NCBI GenBank assembly: GCA_028023455.1
Contig: JAQFVV010000182.1
Location: 1,052,001 to 1,116,000, forward strand
Direction: 5' to 3'
From: Epiperipatus broadwayi
Taxonomy: Eukaryota; Onychophora; Udeonychophora; Euonychophora; Peripatidae
DNA: 64,000 nt
The position numbers were made by a program, and so were the translations under genes. Of this stretch, positions 36,386 through 47,500 are shown piece after piece. Each line of letters begins with the position of its first letter. Position 1 is the stretch's first letter. The notes beneath the pieces are model-generated. The model ran no database searches, was not told the origin of the DNA, and worked only from the letters and a program-made list of their open reading frames with translations.

Positions 36386-36839
36386 ATGTGCACTATGCAC
36401 ACAATTAATTAATTACTACTTTAGGATTCATTCCTGAAACTCTTTGCTATCGTAAAATTTATCTTGTTTTTAGTTGTTTTTTTTTTACTATATTTACTTG
36501 ATTATAATTCACTATTTGTAAATTGTTACTTTCCATAGATGATATCTAGTTTTGTATCCGCCAAAACCCTTACTTTTGCTCCCTATTATTTTTATTTCTA
36601 GTTATTTTATATTTACATGTGTTTTAATCTCCCATAATCAACTTTCTATTTAATCAAAATTATAATTAGCTTCCTTTGTTTTCAATTCTTTATTTTATTA
36701 TTCATTTAACTTATCTTGGAAATGTATGTAATCTTTTCTTCATCCATTTGATATGTTTTAATTGTTGTTGTTTTCATTTTTATTTTTTGCTATTGTTATT
36801 ATTATTGTAATTATTATTAAATTATTTGCTTATCAAAAG

Positions 36840-37060
36840 TGTAGTATCTATCATGTAAATAACTGACGTTTACTACACGGAAGCTCCCGGAAATAATATT
36901 ATGAATATATATATAATTTGTACACAACCTTATATATATGTAATTTATTCATATAACCTGTATAATATCATTATGATTCCTTTGCAACCATTGCGCACTG
37001 AACAAAGTTTATCTTTGGAACGTAATATAAAACCAATTAATATTAGTTTTGTACGTATAT
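36840..37060 (+). promoter_or_regulatory. Candidate egghead promoter patch
   Basis: Within CpG-poor DNA this 200-base patch holds several CpGs and two ETS-like sites close together in CACGGAAGCTCCCGGAAATA (36879..36898). It lies about 1.8 kb upstream of the egghead ATG, whose exon starts at a splice acceptor, so an upstream noncoding exon must exist. A GTGATT donor after CAG near 37069 is possible. This is inference from composition and position only. Confidence 0.3.
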
Positions 37061-37429
37061 ATTCTCAGGTGATTATATATACACAGAAGCAAGTTGGGCT
37101 AAATTTTGAAGATATGTTATTGTGGGAATTTTTATAAAAAATAAAAAAAACTAGATAACTAGAGATGGTGTGATATTTTTTTTGTTCATGAATTATATTG
37201 TATTTTATAACTAAGATAATCAAAGATCTAGCCAAATTCTAAAATTAGGGGGAGAGAGCACATTAAAAAAAATATCAGACACGTATCAAATAATTTTAAA
37301 TTCATTATACTATATATTTTTATTTTGTGTTTCAAATTAAAAATAAAATTAAAATAATGTGTTATATTAAATTCATAAATCTATTCAAAACATAATATTG
37401 TTAATTATTATTCATTTTAAAGTTAAATG

Positions 37430-38340
37430 AAATTGAAGCAATACTGTATAATCACAGCAGTTCTTTTATTGAGGTTCAGAAGGAGCACTTACTTTTTTCC
37501 TCACCATGCATTATGTATTAGTAAAGAAGTATTAGATTACTTAGAAAAAGTACAAAGAGAAGTAGAAAGATATGCAGAAGTGTGGATGGCAAAGAGGCAA
37601 TTCAAGGAGAAATGGGATGGTCAAGTTTTTATATGAGAGATGCAAAAAGCAAAATGTAAATGTTTGGTAGATAGCAGTTTGTAGATAGTAAAAGAATAGT
37701 CAAAATAGTATTTAATTGGGTTATGAATAAAGGGCAGCCAATAAGATGGATGAGAAAGATAGTGCAATATGCAGAAGATTTGGATAAAGACTTTATGTCA
37801 ATATACTTATACAAAAGGCAGGATGATTGTGTTAAGAGAATTGTTGAGTGTTATAGTGTTAAGGAATGGGATATAAGAATAGATACATTAATAAAGAATA
37901 GGGAGTTGGAGAGATGGAGAACTAGTATGGAGAGTAAAAAGAGTTTAAATATTTATAGAAGTAAACAGAATATTGGGTGTGAGTTAATTTATGATAATAG
38001 CAAGGAAAGTAGTTTATTGTTTAAGGCTCGAATGGGTACGTTAGCAACAAGGGAATATACACATAAATGGAAAAATATGGTGATTTAGTCTGCAGATTGT
38101 GTAAGCAAGGCATAGAAAATATTAGGCATCTATTAATTAAATGTAAATGCATGAAAGTAGAAAGGGTACAAATAATAACGTTGTGGAAGAATAAATATAA
38201 ACAAATGATTATACAGAAAGTGACTTATTGCTTTTTATGCTGGGTTTGGGAAAAGATAAGGGGGTTTTAGATATAAAGGACATGGTGTTGACAAAGATTA
38301 TGTTGTGGAAATGGAAAGGGAAGTCAAAGTGGTTAACAGG
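37430..38340 (+). pseudogene. LINE ORF2 C-terminal relic upstream of egghead
   Basis: Three frames in succession carry one continuous post-RT domain. First (37430..37636) comes LEKVQREVERYA, like the LEKIQ...R block after LINE reverse transcriptases. Second (about 37690..38088) is RWMRKIVQYAEDLDKDF and later LLFKARMGTLATREYTHKWK. Third (38067..38270) is DLVCRLCKQGIENIRHLLIK followed by C, a CX2CX8HX4C zinc motif identical in spacing to the one ending the intact LINE of this window. Two frame changes and an internal stop mark it as dead. It lies directly before the egghead acceptor, probably inside its first intron. It is a different family from the full-length LINE. Confidence 0.65.
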
Positions 38341-38538
38341 TTTTTCTGGGCATAGTTTCTGAAAATTTCCTGACTCTGTATAAGAAGTTATAGTGCATCA
38401 CATCATTAAGAGTAGATCAAATTTAAAATTTTATTTCATAACTAAACAGTGTGTAATGTTTGCTTATTTTTAAAAAAAGACAATCCAAAGATATAATTTA
38501 TATCAAATATGTATATGTAAAATAATACATTATTGGAT

Positions 38539-38558
38539 TTGTGTGTGTGTGTGTGTGC
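38539..38558. repeat. (GT)n microsatellite
   Basis: About nine GT units with a final CG interruption. Confidence 0.9.
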
Positions 38559-38710
38559 GTTTATCCAATTTTTTTTTTAATTAATATTTTATTAATTGTG
38601 CATAAATAGTGACTATTAAACATATCTTTGGTCAAAAGATTTAACTTATAATTGTAGATATATTTTTATTTATTACATTTAATTCAATTTTAAGTATTTT
38701 ATTGATATAC

Positions 38711-38726
38711 TTTTTTTTATTTTCAG
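38711..38726 (+). promoter_or_regulatory. Splice acceptor of the egghead coding exon
   Basis: ttttttttattttcag, a strong polypyrimidine tract and CAG, 16 bases before the ATG at 38743. It shows that the 5' UTR is spliced and the coding exon begins at 38727. Confidence 0.85.
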
Positions 38727-38742
38727 GTTTTATTGAAGTATC

Positions 38743-40131
38743 ATGTGGTGGATTCAGCATATTCGACATTTTCTTCATCTTGTGCTTTTTACAGCATTAA
38801 TTCTCTTAGTTCAGATTAATGTAGGAACTTTTGGAATTTTTGAAAATCCTGCTAATAGGATAAATCCTGTTAAAGAATATGGAATTTTATTCACCATATG
38901 GCTTTATTTTATTCGATTATTGGTACTCCTATCTATTCCTCAAGTGGTATTCAATTTTTCTGGTTGGGTTTTTTACAATGGATTTCCTGATAAAGTCAAG
39001 CTTAAAGTTTCACCTTTGTTTGCACCATTTCTCTGCTTTCGTGTAGTTACAAGAGGAGATTATCCTAAATTAGTTGAAGAAAATGTTCATCGTAATCTTA
39101 ATACATGTTTAGAGGTTGGTTTACACAATTTTCTTATAGAAATAGTTACTGATAAACCAATAGGTTTGCAAAAACATGGACAAATTAGAGAAATTGTTGT
39201 ACCATCTTCATATAAAACAAAAAAAGGTGCTTTATATAAAGCACGTGCTTTACAATATTGCTGGGAAGATGATGTAAGTATTTTAAGCAGTGATGATTGG
39301 ATAGTTCATTTGGATGAAGAAACTATTTTAACTTCCAATGCAGTTATAGGAATACTCAATTTTATTAATGATGGTTCTAATGCTTGTGGACAAGGAGTAA
39401 TTACATATGCTAATGACAAGGTAGTTAATTGGATTACTACTCTAGTTGACTGTCCTAGAGTTGCAATGGATTGGGGAATGCTACGTTTCCAGTTTCGTTT
39501 TTTTAAAAAACCTATATTTAGCTGGAAAGGATCTTTCTGTGTCATAAAATCACAAGTAGAAAAAGAAATTAGTTTTGATCATGGATTTGAAGGATCTATT
39601 GCAGAGGACTGCTTTTTTGCCATGGCAGCAAATGCTCAAGGATATACATTTGATTTTATTGATGGGGAAATGTGGGAAAAGAGTCCTTTTACAGTTTTGG
39701 ATATGATTTATCAGAGAAAAAGATGGATGCAAGGAATGTTCCTAACTCTTAGTAGTTCTAATATACCAAAAAGAATTAAAATAGGACTATTTTTTCTTGT
39801 TTACTGTTGGATATTAATGCCACTTTCAACTACAAACTTAGTATTTGCATTTACACATCCTGTACCGACATGGGGGTGTTTGGATGCTCTTTGTGGTTTT
39901 ATTTGTAGTGTGTACTTATATTTATATGTATTTGGTGCTATAAAATCTGTTAGTTTGACAAAGTATGGACTGTGGAAGAGCATTGGTTTTGTTTTGGCAT
40001 CAGTTGCTTGTATACCATTTGCCATTATCATCGAAAATATTGCAGCTATTTGGGCCATATTTGGTCAGAAAAAAGGATTCCATATAGTATTAAAAGAATT
40101 GAAGTCTACCACACCACAAATGATTGTTTAA
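38743..40131 (+). CDS. egh: Beta-1,4-mannosyltransferase egghead
   Basis: This 462-residue GT2 glycosyltransferase is predicted to add mannose from GDP-mannose to glucosylceramide, making mactosylceramide for the arthro-series glycosphingolipids of invertebrates (Drosophila egghead, C. elegans BRE-3). It is membrane-bound in the secretory pathway. Seen here: membrane segments at about 8-26 and 47-72; the family blocks SPLFAPFLCFRVVTRGDYP and EIVVPSSYKTKKGALYKARA; the acidic nucleotide-sugar site HLDEET (D191 to E193); SIAEDCFF (E288, D289); the QRKRW motif at 324-328; then three or so membrane segments from 346 to 440. Length is close to the Drosophila protein. The ATG follows the acceptor directly and no upstream in-frame ATG competes. 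The whole coding region is one uninterrupted exon. No broken or missing key residues. Confidence 0.97.
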   Translation: MWWIQHIRHFLHLVLFTALILLVQINVGTFGIFENPANRINPVKEYGILFTIWLYFIRLLVLLSIPQVVFNFSGWVFYNGFPDKVKLKVSPLFAPFLCFRVVTRGDYPKLVEENVHRNLNTCLEVGLHNFLIEIVTDKPIGLQKHGQIREIVVPSSYKTKKGALYKARALQYCWEDDVSILSSDDWIVHLDEETILTSNAVIGILNFINDGSNACGQGVITYANDKVVNWITTLVDCPRVAMDWGMLRFQFRFFKKPIFSWKGSFCVIKSQVEKEISFDHGFEGSIAEDCFFAMAANAQGYTFDFIDGEMWEKSPFTVLDMIYQRKRWMQGMFLTLSSSNIPKRIKIGLFFLVYCWILMPLSTTNLVFAFTHPVPTWGCLDALCGFICSVYLYLYVFGAIKSVSLTKYGLWKSIGFVLASVACIPFAIIIENIAAIWAIFGQKKGFHIVLKELKSTTPQMIV

Positions 40132-40459
40132 AGAAAAGCACTTGTGAATCTTCTTATCCAGAATCACTTTTGCACTATTTTTTATTATTTGTTTTGTTTT
40201 ATTTTGATTGTCTTTTTTTTACTATGATATTGATTTTAATTTTATTATATTTGTCTCTTTTTTTTAAAAAAAAAAAAAAAAATAGACTACTTATTAACGC
40301 AACTTTCAAGATAACGTTGTGTCGAATCTTTCAGATTAAATGTTTGGCATTATCAGGTTAATATTTTTTTTAAAAAAGTTACAATTTTAAAAATGAAAAA
40401 CCGAACATTTATAACATTATCATGATTTCTTTTACAAAAATGTTACCTTATAATTTGAC

Positions 40460-40465
40460 AATAAA
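40460..40465 (+). terminator. Candidate egghead poly(A) signal
   Basis: AATAAA about 330 bases after the stop, followed at once by a T-rich stretch. Other A/T-rich variants are nearby, so usage is not certain. Confidence 0.4.
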
Positions 40466-40763
40466 AAGTTTTTTTTTTTTAGATATAAATATTTTTTACC
40501 AAAATTTTAGAAAGTGAAACAGCAATTAGTTGAAATTTAATTGTTCAAATCATAACATCAAAATGATGATAATAATGTTCGCTATCGACTAAATATATAT
40601 CTATTTTGAAACACTTATTAATTTAATATATTGTAAATATATATAACGAGAGAGAGATAGGAAAAGGGATACGCTTGTAGTAAAAAAATTACCTATCATG
40701 ATCGTGTCGAATCTTTTGAAGAAAATTCATCCAATGAAAGAAATATTATAACTTATTATTCAT

Positions 40764-40774
40764 GGGGGGGGGGG
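40764..40774 (+). repeat. Poly-G tract
   Basis: Eleven consecutive G in AT-rich DNA. Confidence 0.95.
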
Positions 40775-42060
40775 TAATATATAGTATGTTGTCCTTTTTA
40801 ATTATGTTCTCTGTTTCTTTCAAGACACTATATAATCAGGATATAGTATACTCAAATAGGATGACACCAGCTAAAATAATAAGAAATTAGCATATAGGTG
40901 TACAAAAAGAATTTATTTTAGAATATATACTAATTTAGTATATATAAACACGCATAACACAGAAGCGTGTATACATATTTTTGTTTATGTGTGTATGGGG
41001 TATTGGATTATATATATGAAAATCTTACTAAGATAGATACGATATAAGGTAGCGTTAAAAATAATTATTAAGTCAAAGGTCTAAATAAAATTTAATAGCA
41101 ATCACTTTTTCATATATATTCTTATTTTTTCTAAATTTATCGATTATGTAGTTGTTTGATGCAATGTTCTTTCTATTTATGTTCAATGTGTCTGTATCAC
41201 CAACTGATTTATAGATTGTTATTGTTATAATCTGGGGAGATACTATTATATACATCTGAATCTTGGTCCATGCATTTCAAACATGAATGTAAATATATAC
41301 TGAATTAAGAGCAAAAATATTTATTATTATTGTTTCTACTATTGTGAAAAAAAAGGACATATATTTTTTTAATTTACTAATTACATAATTGAATGTCCCT
41401 ATAAATTTGCTTTGATTGTTTCACAATAAATTTATTCCTAGATTTAAAATTCCTTATCGCAATAACTCGTTCATTCTGCTGATTATTTATAAGTAAAACC
41501 CAATTATTCTCAGGGTATCGAGTTAAACTGTAATTTACATAATTTACGGAAATCATCAACACTTATTAAATAAAATGTTTATCTCGAATTTAAAAACATA
41601 ATTGGCTCATTTATGTAAGTGTATTCTATTCCAAGCAGGCTTTTTTAATTTTTTAAAAAGCAATCTCTTGTCGTCGTCCTCCCCCACCCTTCTCTCTCTC
41701 GTTTTATCTAAGATGACTTGTTATATTTCTTAAATATATGATGTTTTTAAATCAAGCTTGTTATTTGTATAGCTTGGTTATCTTCCTATTCTCGCAGTTT
41801 TTTATTTATATTTTATGGGTGATTTTCACCTGAATATATTTAGGATTTTTTTTTATGTACTTCTTTATCATGATTAATGTCATTAACTCAAGCGCAGGCG
41901 CAGTAAAAAAATAATTATATGATGATTTATTATGAATTATTTATTAAAATAATCCATATAGTTTTACATACAGTATATATATTTTTTAATTCATATCATT
42001 CCACCTTCAGTATATTTAACTCATTAGCTTTTATCAACTAAAAATAAACGCAATGACAGA

Positions 42061-43602
42061 ATCTCTTTTAAAATGTATTAAATATATTTTTAAGTGTTTT
42101 ATTTTTATTTGCATATGATTGCTTTTAAAAACCACATTCTAAAAATTCATTTTCTTGAAAAATAATTCATTCGTAATGTGGTATATATAAAGTAAAAACT
42201 CATCTATCCATTCACCAAGAGAAGTTAAGCATTCTAATTGAATCTTTTTATTAATTTAAGAAAAGTGAAATTATGTATGCATTTCTGATTATCCAATAGT
42301 TAGCAAACCTTATAAGAAATCCCTTCTCTTATCCTCTTTGAAAGGTTACGGTAGAGAACTGCAATGGGATACTTAAAGATATTTTAAACACACTAATATA
42401 TTGTATATACTGTATACTGCTAAAACTGTTAAACAAATAGAGCAACTAGTGCTCAATTCTGTCAGGCCATTGTTATTAAATTAGAGATAGCAAGGAGGTA
42501 ATATGTGTAAGAATGTTTTTTAGTTGCAGATTTAAATTTTTTATGGAGACTTTTATTTTTCAATCTGATTTATTTTATAAAAAGTGTTTATTGACAATAT
42601 TTAACGTTATTTTTTTCATGTAATAGTGCTTTAATATCATAATTTTCTAGATATTTTATGTATGTGTGTGTATTGTTTTTAAATTCTCCAGTGTATGTGT
42701 TTATTATTATTATGACACTGATATTTTCCAGATCTCACCTGCCATTAACAGTTGTCGTAAAACACTGGTGATATTTTTTTTATCTTTCTGTAGCACTAGT
42801 TACTAAGCATCCATATTACACAGACGTCAATGATGAGATTTTATTTAAAAAAGATACATGATAAGAATGCACAACTCTGTGCATAAGTGATCCATCTGAA
42901 AATCGTTATTGATGTATATGTGATCGAATTCCCACAAAAATAGCATGATAAAGTCTTAGGTGTTAATATCTGAATTTTTTTTTTTTTTTTGACAACAAAG
43001 GAAGTATCATCTTTTGTTAGATATATCAATAACTTGTGAAAATAAAATCAATTGTATTTCAACTATTCAATATAATAATGTAATTTTGGTATTATTTTAT
43101 TTTCCAAAGTAGAGCAACTAAATACTCAATTTTAATAATTTGGTGAAAAGATCATGTCACCAATTATATATATATATAAATGATGACTTATGGTGAAATG
43201 AATGATTTCCACAAGAATTGGTCTTTCCCAAGTTTATTACAAATGAATACTCAGTTACTCTATCTTATAAAATAAAATATTACCAAAAATTACTTTATTA
43301 TTGTGAAAATTTGAAATATAATTAATTTTATTTTTACAAATTGTTGATAACAGAAAAAAGTCTTTTGTTGAATAAAAAGTAATGATTTGGCATTAATACT
43401 TGTAAGACTTTACCATGTTCTTCTCACAGAGAATATATTATGGGCTGTGGTATTTATTTCAGTTATATTTGACAAAAAAGTGATCATTTTATATATATAC
43501 ACGTAAGTACTAATATTACAACTATTGTGTTATGCTTTCTACAGAATAGTTTGGATTAAGATTTTTAAGTCTATATATTAATAAATTCTCTGACATTATA
43601 AA
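42061..43602. other. AT-rich spacer, nothing recognised
   Basis: No coding, RNA or repeat structure seen. Confidence 0.55.
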
Positions 43603-44290
43603 TAGTACTTGTGAATTCTCAATTAAACCAAGATAGCAGCCCATATTTTTGATAAATCTACAGTTTCGGGGGGGGGGGGGTACAAAAAATGTTTACAAAA
43701 AAAATGCCTGTTAGAATATGTCATATTTAATATTTGCATTTTATTTTTTATTATTGTTATTTAAAAAAAGAAATCATTGTTGAAAAATTAATTACAATAT
43801 TTACAGTTTATTTTCTTTCTTTTTTGGATTAACTTATTAATAAAAAAATTAAAAAAATACATAAATACAATATTTACACTTTATTTGTGTCAGCACGATG
43901 CAATCATAATGCACACATTTTGAGAGGGCAGGATCCCATAATTTTGGAAATAAGCCACTGCATCATGTTCTGTGATGGAAAGTTCACAAATTTTTATCAT
44001 GACAATTTATCAAAAAACTGCTAACAAAAATAAACACATTGAATTGAACTAAAGTAGGACAATGTCTTGTCACTTTCCACATTATAATTTTTTTTTAAAA
44101 ATTGAAATAAGGCTTCTTAATGAAATTTATCACAATTTATTCCTTTTTTTTTTAATTTAACAATCAATTTATGAATTTTGGTATACTTTAACAATCAACA
44201 CCTTTTCGGTAGATTATAAGTCCTTGAAATTATACATTTATCAAAAATATGGGCTGCTATCTTGGTTTACTTGAAAACTCACACGTGCCT
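43603..44290. mobile_element. Non-autonomous DNA transposon with TIRs of about 58 bp
   Basis: Left end (43603..43660) and right end (44233..44290) are inverted repeats. The inner 33 bases are identical and include AGATAGCAGCCCATATTTTT; the outer 25 match imperfectly. The interior of about 570 bp is unrelated AT-rich DNA without a transposase. A run of 13 G lies eight bases inside the left TIR. No target duplication was identified, so the superfamily is undecided. Confidence 0.75.
43668..43680 (+). repeat. Poly-G tract
   Basis: Thirteen consecutive G just inside the left TIR of the element at 43603. Confidence 0.95.
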
Positions 44291-44466
44291 TATGAACTAT
44301 AACAAAAAATAATTTATATACGTATAATTTATATTTTTAAGCTTACTAATTAGTAAATTTGAAAATATTAATTCAGATTATTTTATGAAAAATGTTTTTC
44401 CATATTATAGTTAATGAGAAATTATATGTTTATTGAATTCTGCATATAACACAACCTAATTTAATC

Positions 44467-44527
44467 CAGTGATAAATAGATGGACTTTGAAATTCAAACT
44501 CCATGAATCATGGTTTCAATTCTGTCA
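44467..44527 (+). repeat. Possible tRNA-like SINE relic
   Basis: CAGTGATAAATAGATGGAC, then TGGTTTCAATTCTG about 28 bases on, resembles D-arm and B-box spacing of a tRNA head. Confidence 0.3.
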
Positions 44528-47500
44528 CTTCCAGTGCTTGAATTTTCATATGAACTTTAAACAATATTTAAAGTTGTAACTTCAACTAATATATTTTGTA
44601 TATTATTGGTTTCTATTAAAATACATATCTGTTAAGGTTTCTGCCCCCAAATAATATCAAGATAGTAGTTTGCATTATTTACCCTTTAACTTAATAAAAT
44701 ATAATCTAACTTCTTATATTTAGAGCTAAATTGTTAATTTTTTATCAATCCTAGTGTTTAGAGTTCTTTCCTATAACATTGAAGTCTTCTTAAAATCTCT
44801 TAAAACAATGGCTCATTGGCTGAATATTCAGAATCCACCTCCTGACAAAATGAAACAAAAATATAAGAATTATGCTAAAATATTGTAGCTACTACTTTCA
44901 AACTAATACAATTATGTTCCATTTGCCATATCATTTTTTCAAAAAACAGGAAAATAAGTTGTATTCAGAAGTATTTTCATTGCCATTAATATACTGAAAT
45001 ACCAGTTGGCAGCTGTGTTCAATTTGGGGATAAGCTATTAAAATTATGCAGAAAGCAGAAATAAATATCTGCACTGTTTATATTCAGAAAATGGTTTTTA
45101 AATCCTCAAAACTATAACTAAACTTATAGAGATTAAATAACCAACAATATATAGCAATATTACATATATATTTTTTTTGCATAGTATGTTAGATATTAAT
45201 AAACTTCCTCCAGATGGTGATATCACTTGATGTTACTGTTCTATTCTGTATTTATTCTTACTATTTCCAGGCAGAGGAATAATATACATTATACATATAT
45301 ATAATAAATAAATAAAAAAACACTGACAGAAAATAAGGAAACTAACTTAAAAAAACATAAGTTTACTTTCAATGATGCAGTAGTTTCATAATTATGAAAT
45401 ATTAAAAATTTTAAAAGCCTACTTTTTGCTTATTTGAATACATTTGGCTTTTATTCTTTGCAATAAATGAAACCTCTTTAATTTTTCTCTTACAGACATT
45501 TTTTTATTCACAAATCACCTCAGTAATATCAGAATCAAAGTCCTTTTCATAATTATAAAATACAGATGCATTAGTTAAATTAGTTTTAGCTTTTATGTAT
45601 ATAAGCAGACGCTGTGTCATTCAAGTTCTCAAATTTAGCTCATTTTCATGATAGTATGTATATGATCCAATTGCTACATCTCACCACATTTACAACATTT
45701 ATCTATTTTATCTCTTATATTATTGATTAACCTATTCAAATTTATAACTATCCCAAAATTAATATTGAACTTACTGCATATACATCATTCAAATTTTTTT
45801 CCCCAATACTCGATGCCTATAATAGCAACATTCATTTTTTATCAGTTCTAACCTTTCCATTCTCATATTAAAATGGTCTATATATATATATCAGTTGTAC
45901 TGAAACAGATTTTACTATATAAAAAATGTAAATTTCCAGAGTCTCAATTTTATTGGATTCAACTTACTTAAACAGTTGTTTTGATGCAAAAATGGCCTCA
46001 AATCTGTGAATTTTTTACAATGTTGAAAATTGAGACTTTAGCACATCTCCTCTAATACTGAATGATTTAGCAGTCATTTTATAATACAACTAATTAAACC
46101 CCCACTTTATTTTTAAATGTAAATAACAAATTTCCTCATCCTTTTCAGACTCTTTAGTTCAATTTAATCCTGATTTTTTTATTTAATTCATCAAACATTT
46201 CAATAACAGCTTATGTTGCACTTATGACAATGTCATTCACATATTGTATTTTTACATAGTTTTTATATTGATCTAATATTAGAATAAATATATTATCATT
46301 GGATGCCAATATTAAATTACAAACCACTAATAGACAATTCCATCAACCAAGTTTTGCCACTTTATATACATTGTCTGGAAATGCAATTATAATATCATTA
46401 TTAGTCTAGGTTAATACACCATGAATAAACTCATTTTTACAGTTTTTAATAAATTTAATAGATTCTTTTTATTTACTGAATTTTGTAATTCTGTTACATC
46501 CAATAAAGCCACTGTATTCATTTAAGAGAACAAAGACAAATGAAGAGTTAATCACATACTTTCTAAAACCTACTTTTTAAAAACATCTGCATCATAATAA
46601 TATGCACTGCCAATGACAATCATAACTCTTAATGGGTAATAATCTTCATGCATTTTAATATTTGCATAAAATTAGAAAAAAAATGCACTCATTGTATATA
46701 TATATATGTATACAAATACTGCTTTCTTATGGTTTATACAAATATTTCTTAAGAACACATTTAATAAATTTGTCTTTATTAAACTTTACATTATAATTAT
46801 TCAACTTTAAGAAAAAAATTTTGCGAAAATATTTTTGTGCAAAAATTTTATTATGTAAAAAACAAAATGATTTTCTTCGCCATCTTTATTTTTAAGTTAT
46901 AATGGAATTCAGCATGTGAATAAATGAAGCTGCTTATAATTATTTTTTTTTTTTTTTTGTAATTCAATATTTTATTCGTTTATTTATACAGGTTAAAATA
47001 TATTTACATAAATGTCATTCCTCTCTTAGGTGAGCCCTAACTGTGCTTTTGAATAGAAGACAATTTCATGAACAATTTATATATTTACAGTTTCTTCAAT
47101 TTTAAATATATGTTAATGATTTTCCTTTAATATATTTTCTAATTTGATTTTTTTATTTTTCTATAATGTTGCAAGCCTTTTAATTCAATAGATAAATAGT
47201 TGTTTTATTTTTTAGTATGTAGTTAAAAAAGAAATTTCTTGTTTCTTATTACTCTAGAAATTTTTCTGGTTCTTTCATTTTCCTTAGTTAATTCATATTA
47301 AAACATGGCTGAGGTTGATTTCTAACACAATTTATGTCAGTTACAATATCTACTAATAAAATAGGTAAATTTAGTAGTTTTTGTCACTTGTTAAACAGTT
47401 TTTTCCATGTTTGAAATATATAGATCATTTCTCAGCATCTTTTTTTTTAAATGATTACTTGAATTAGAAATAAGATTTTTTCTTGATGACATTTTCCAGT

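Larger units (their letters stand above)
33234..36839. other. AT-rich spacer with SINE-like patch and GATA-type repeats
   Basis: A less AT-rich patch at 33480..33700 includes a tRNA-like segment (33617..33668). From 36230 to 36385 there is degenerate GATA/GGAT repeat. The remainder is AT-rich without gene signals. Confidence 0.5.
40290..42060. promoter_or_regulatory. CpG-enriched patch downstream of egghead
   Basis: CpGs are clearly denser than in the flanks (about twenty by eye in 1.8 kb). A pyrimidine-rich stretch (gtcgtcgtcctcccccaccc near 41672) and an NRF1-like site, GCGCAGGCGCAG (41892..41903), suggest a promoter. No exon with convincing frame and splice sites was found next to it, and the direction is unknown. 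Confidence 0.3.

Noticed and set aside
36191-36400. 69-codon minus-strand frame rich in Y, I, C and H
   Set aside because: Translation of a degenerate GATA/GGAT repeat.
39306-40361. Open frames on the minus strand and in another plus frame across egghead
   Set aside because: Shadows of the egghead coding region.
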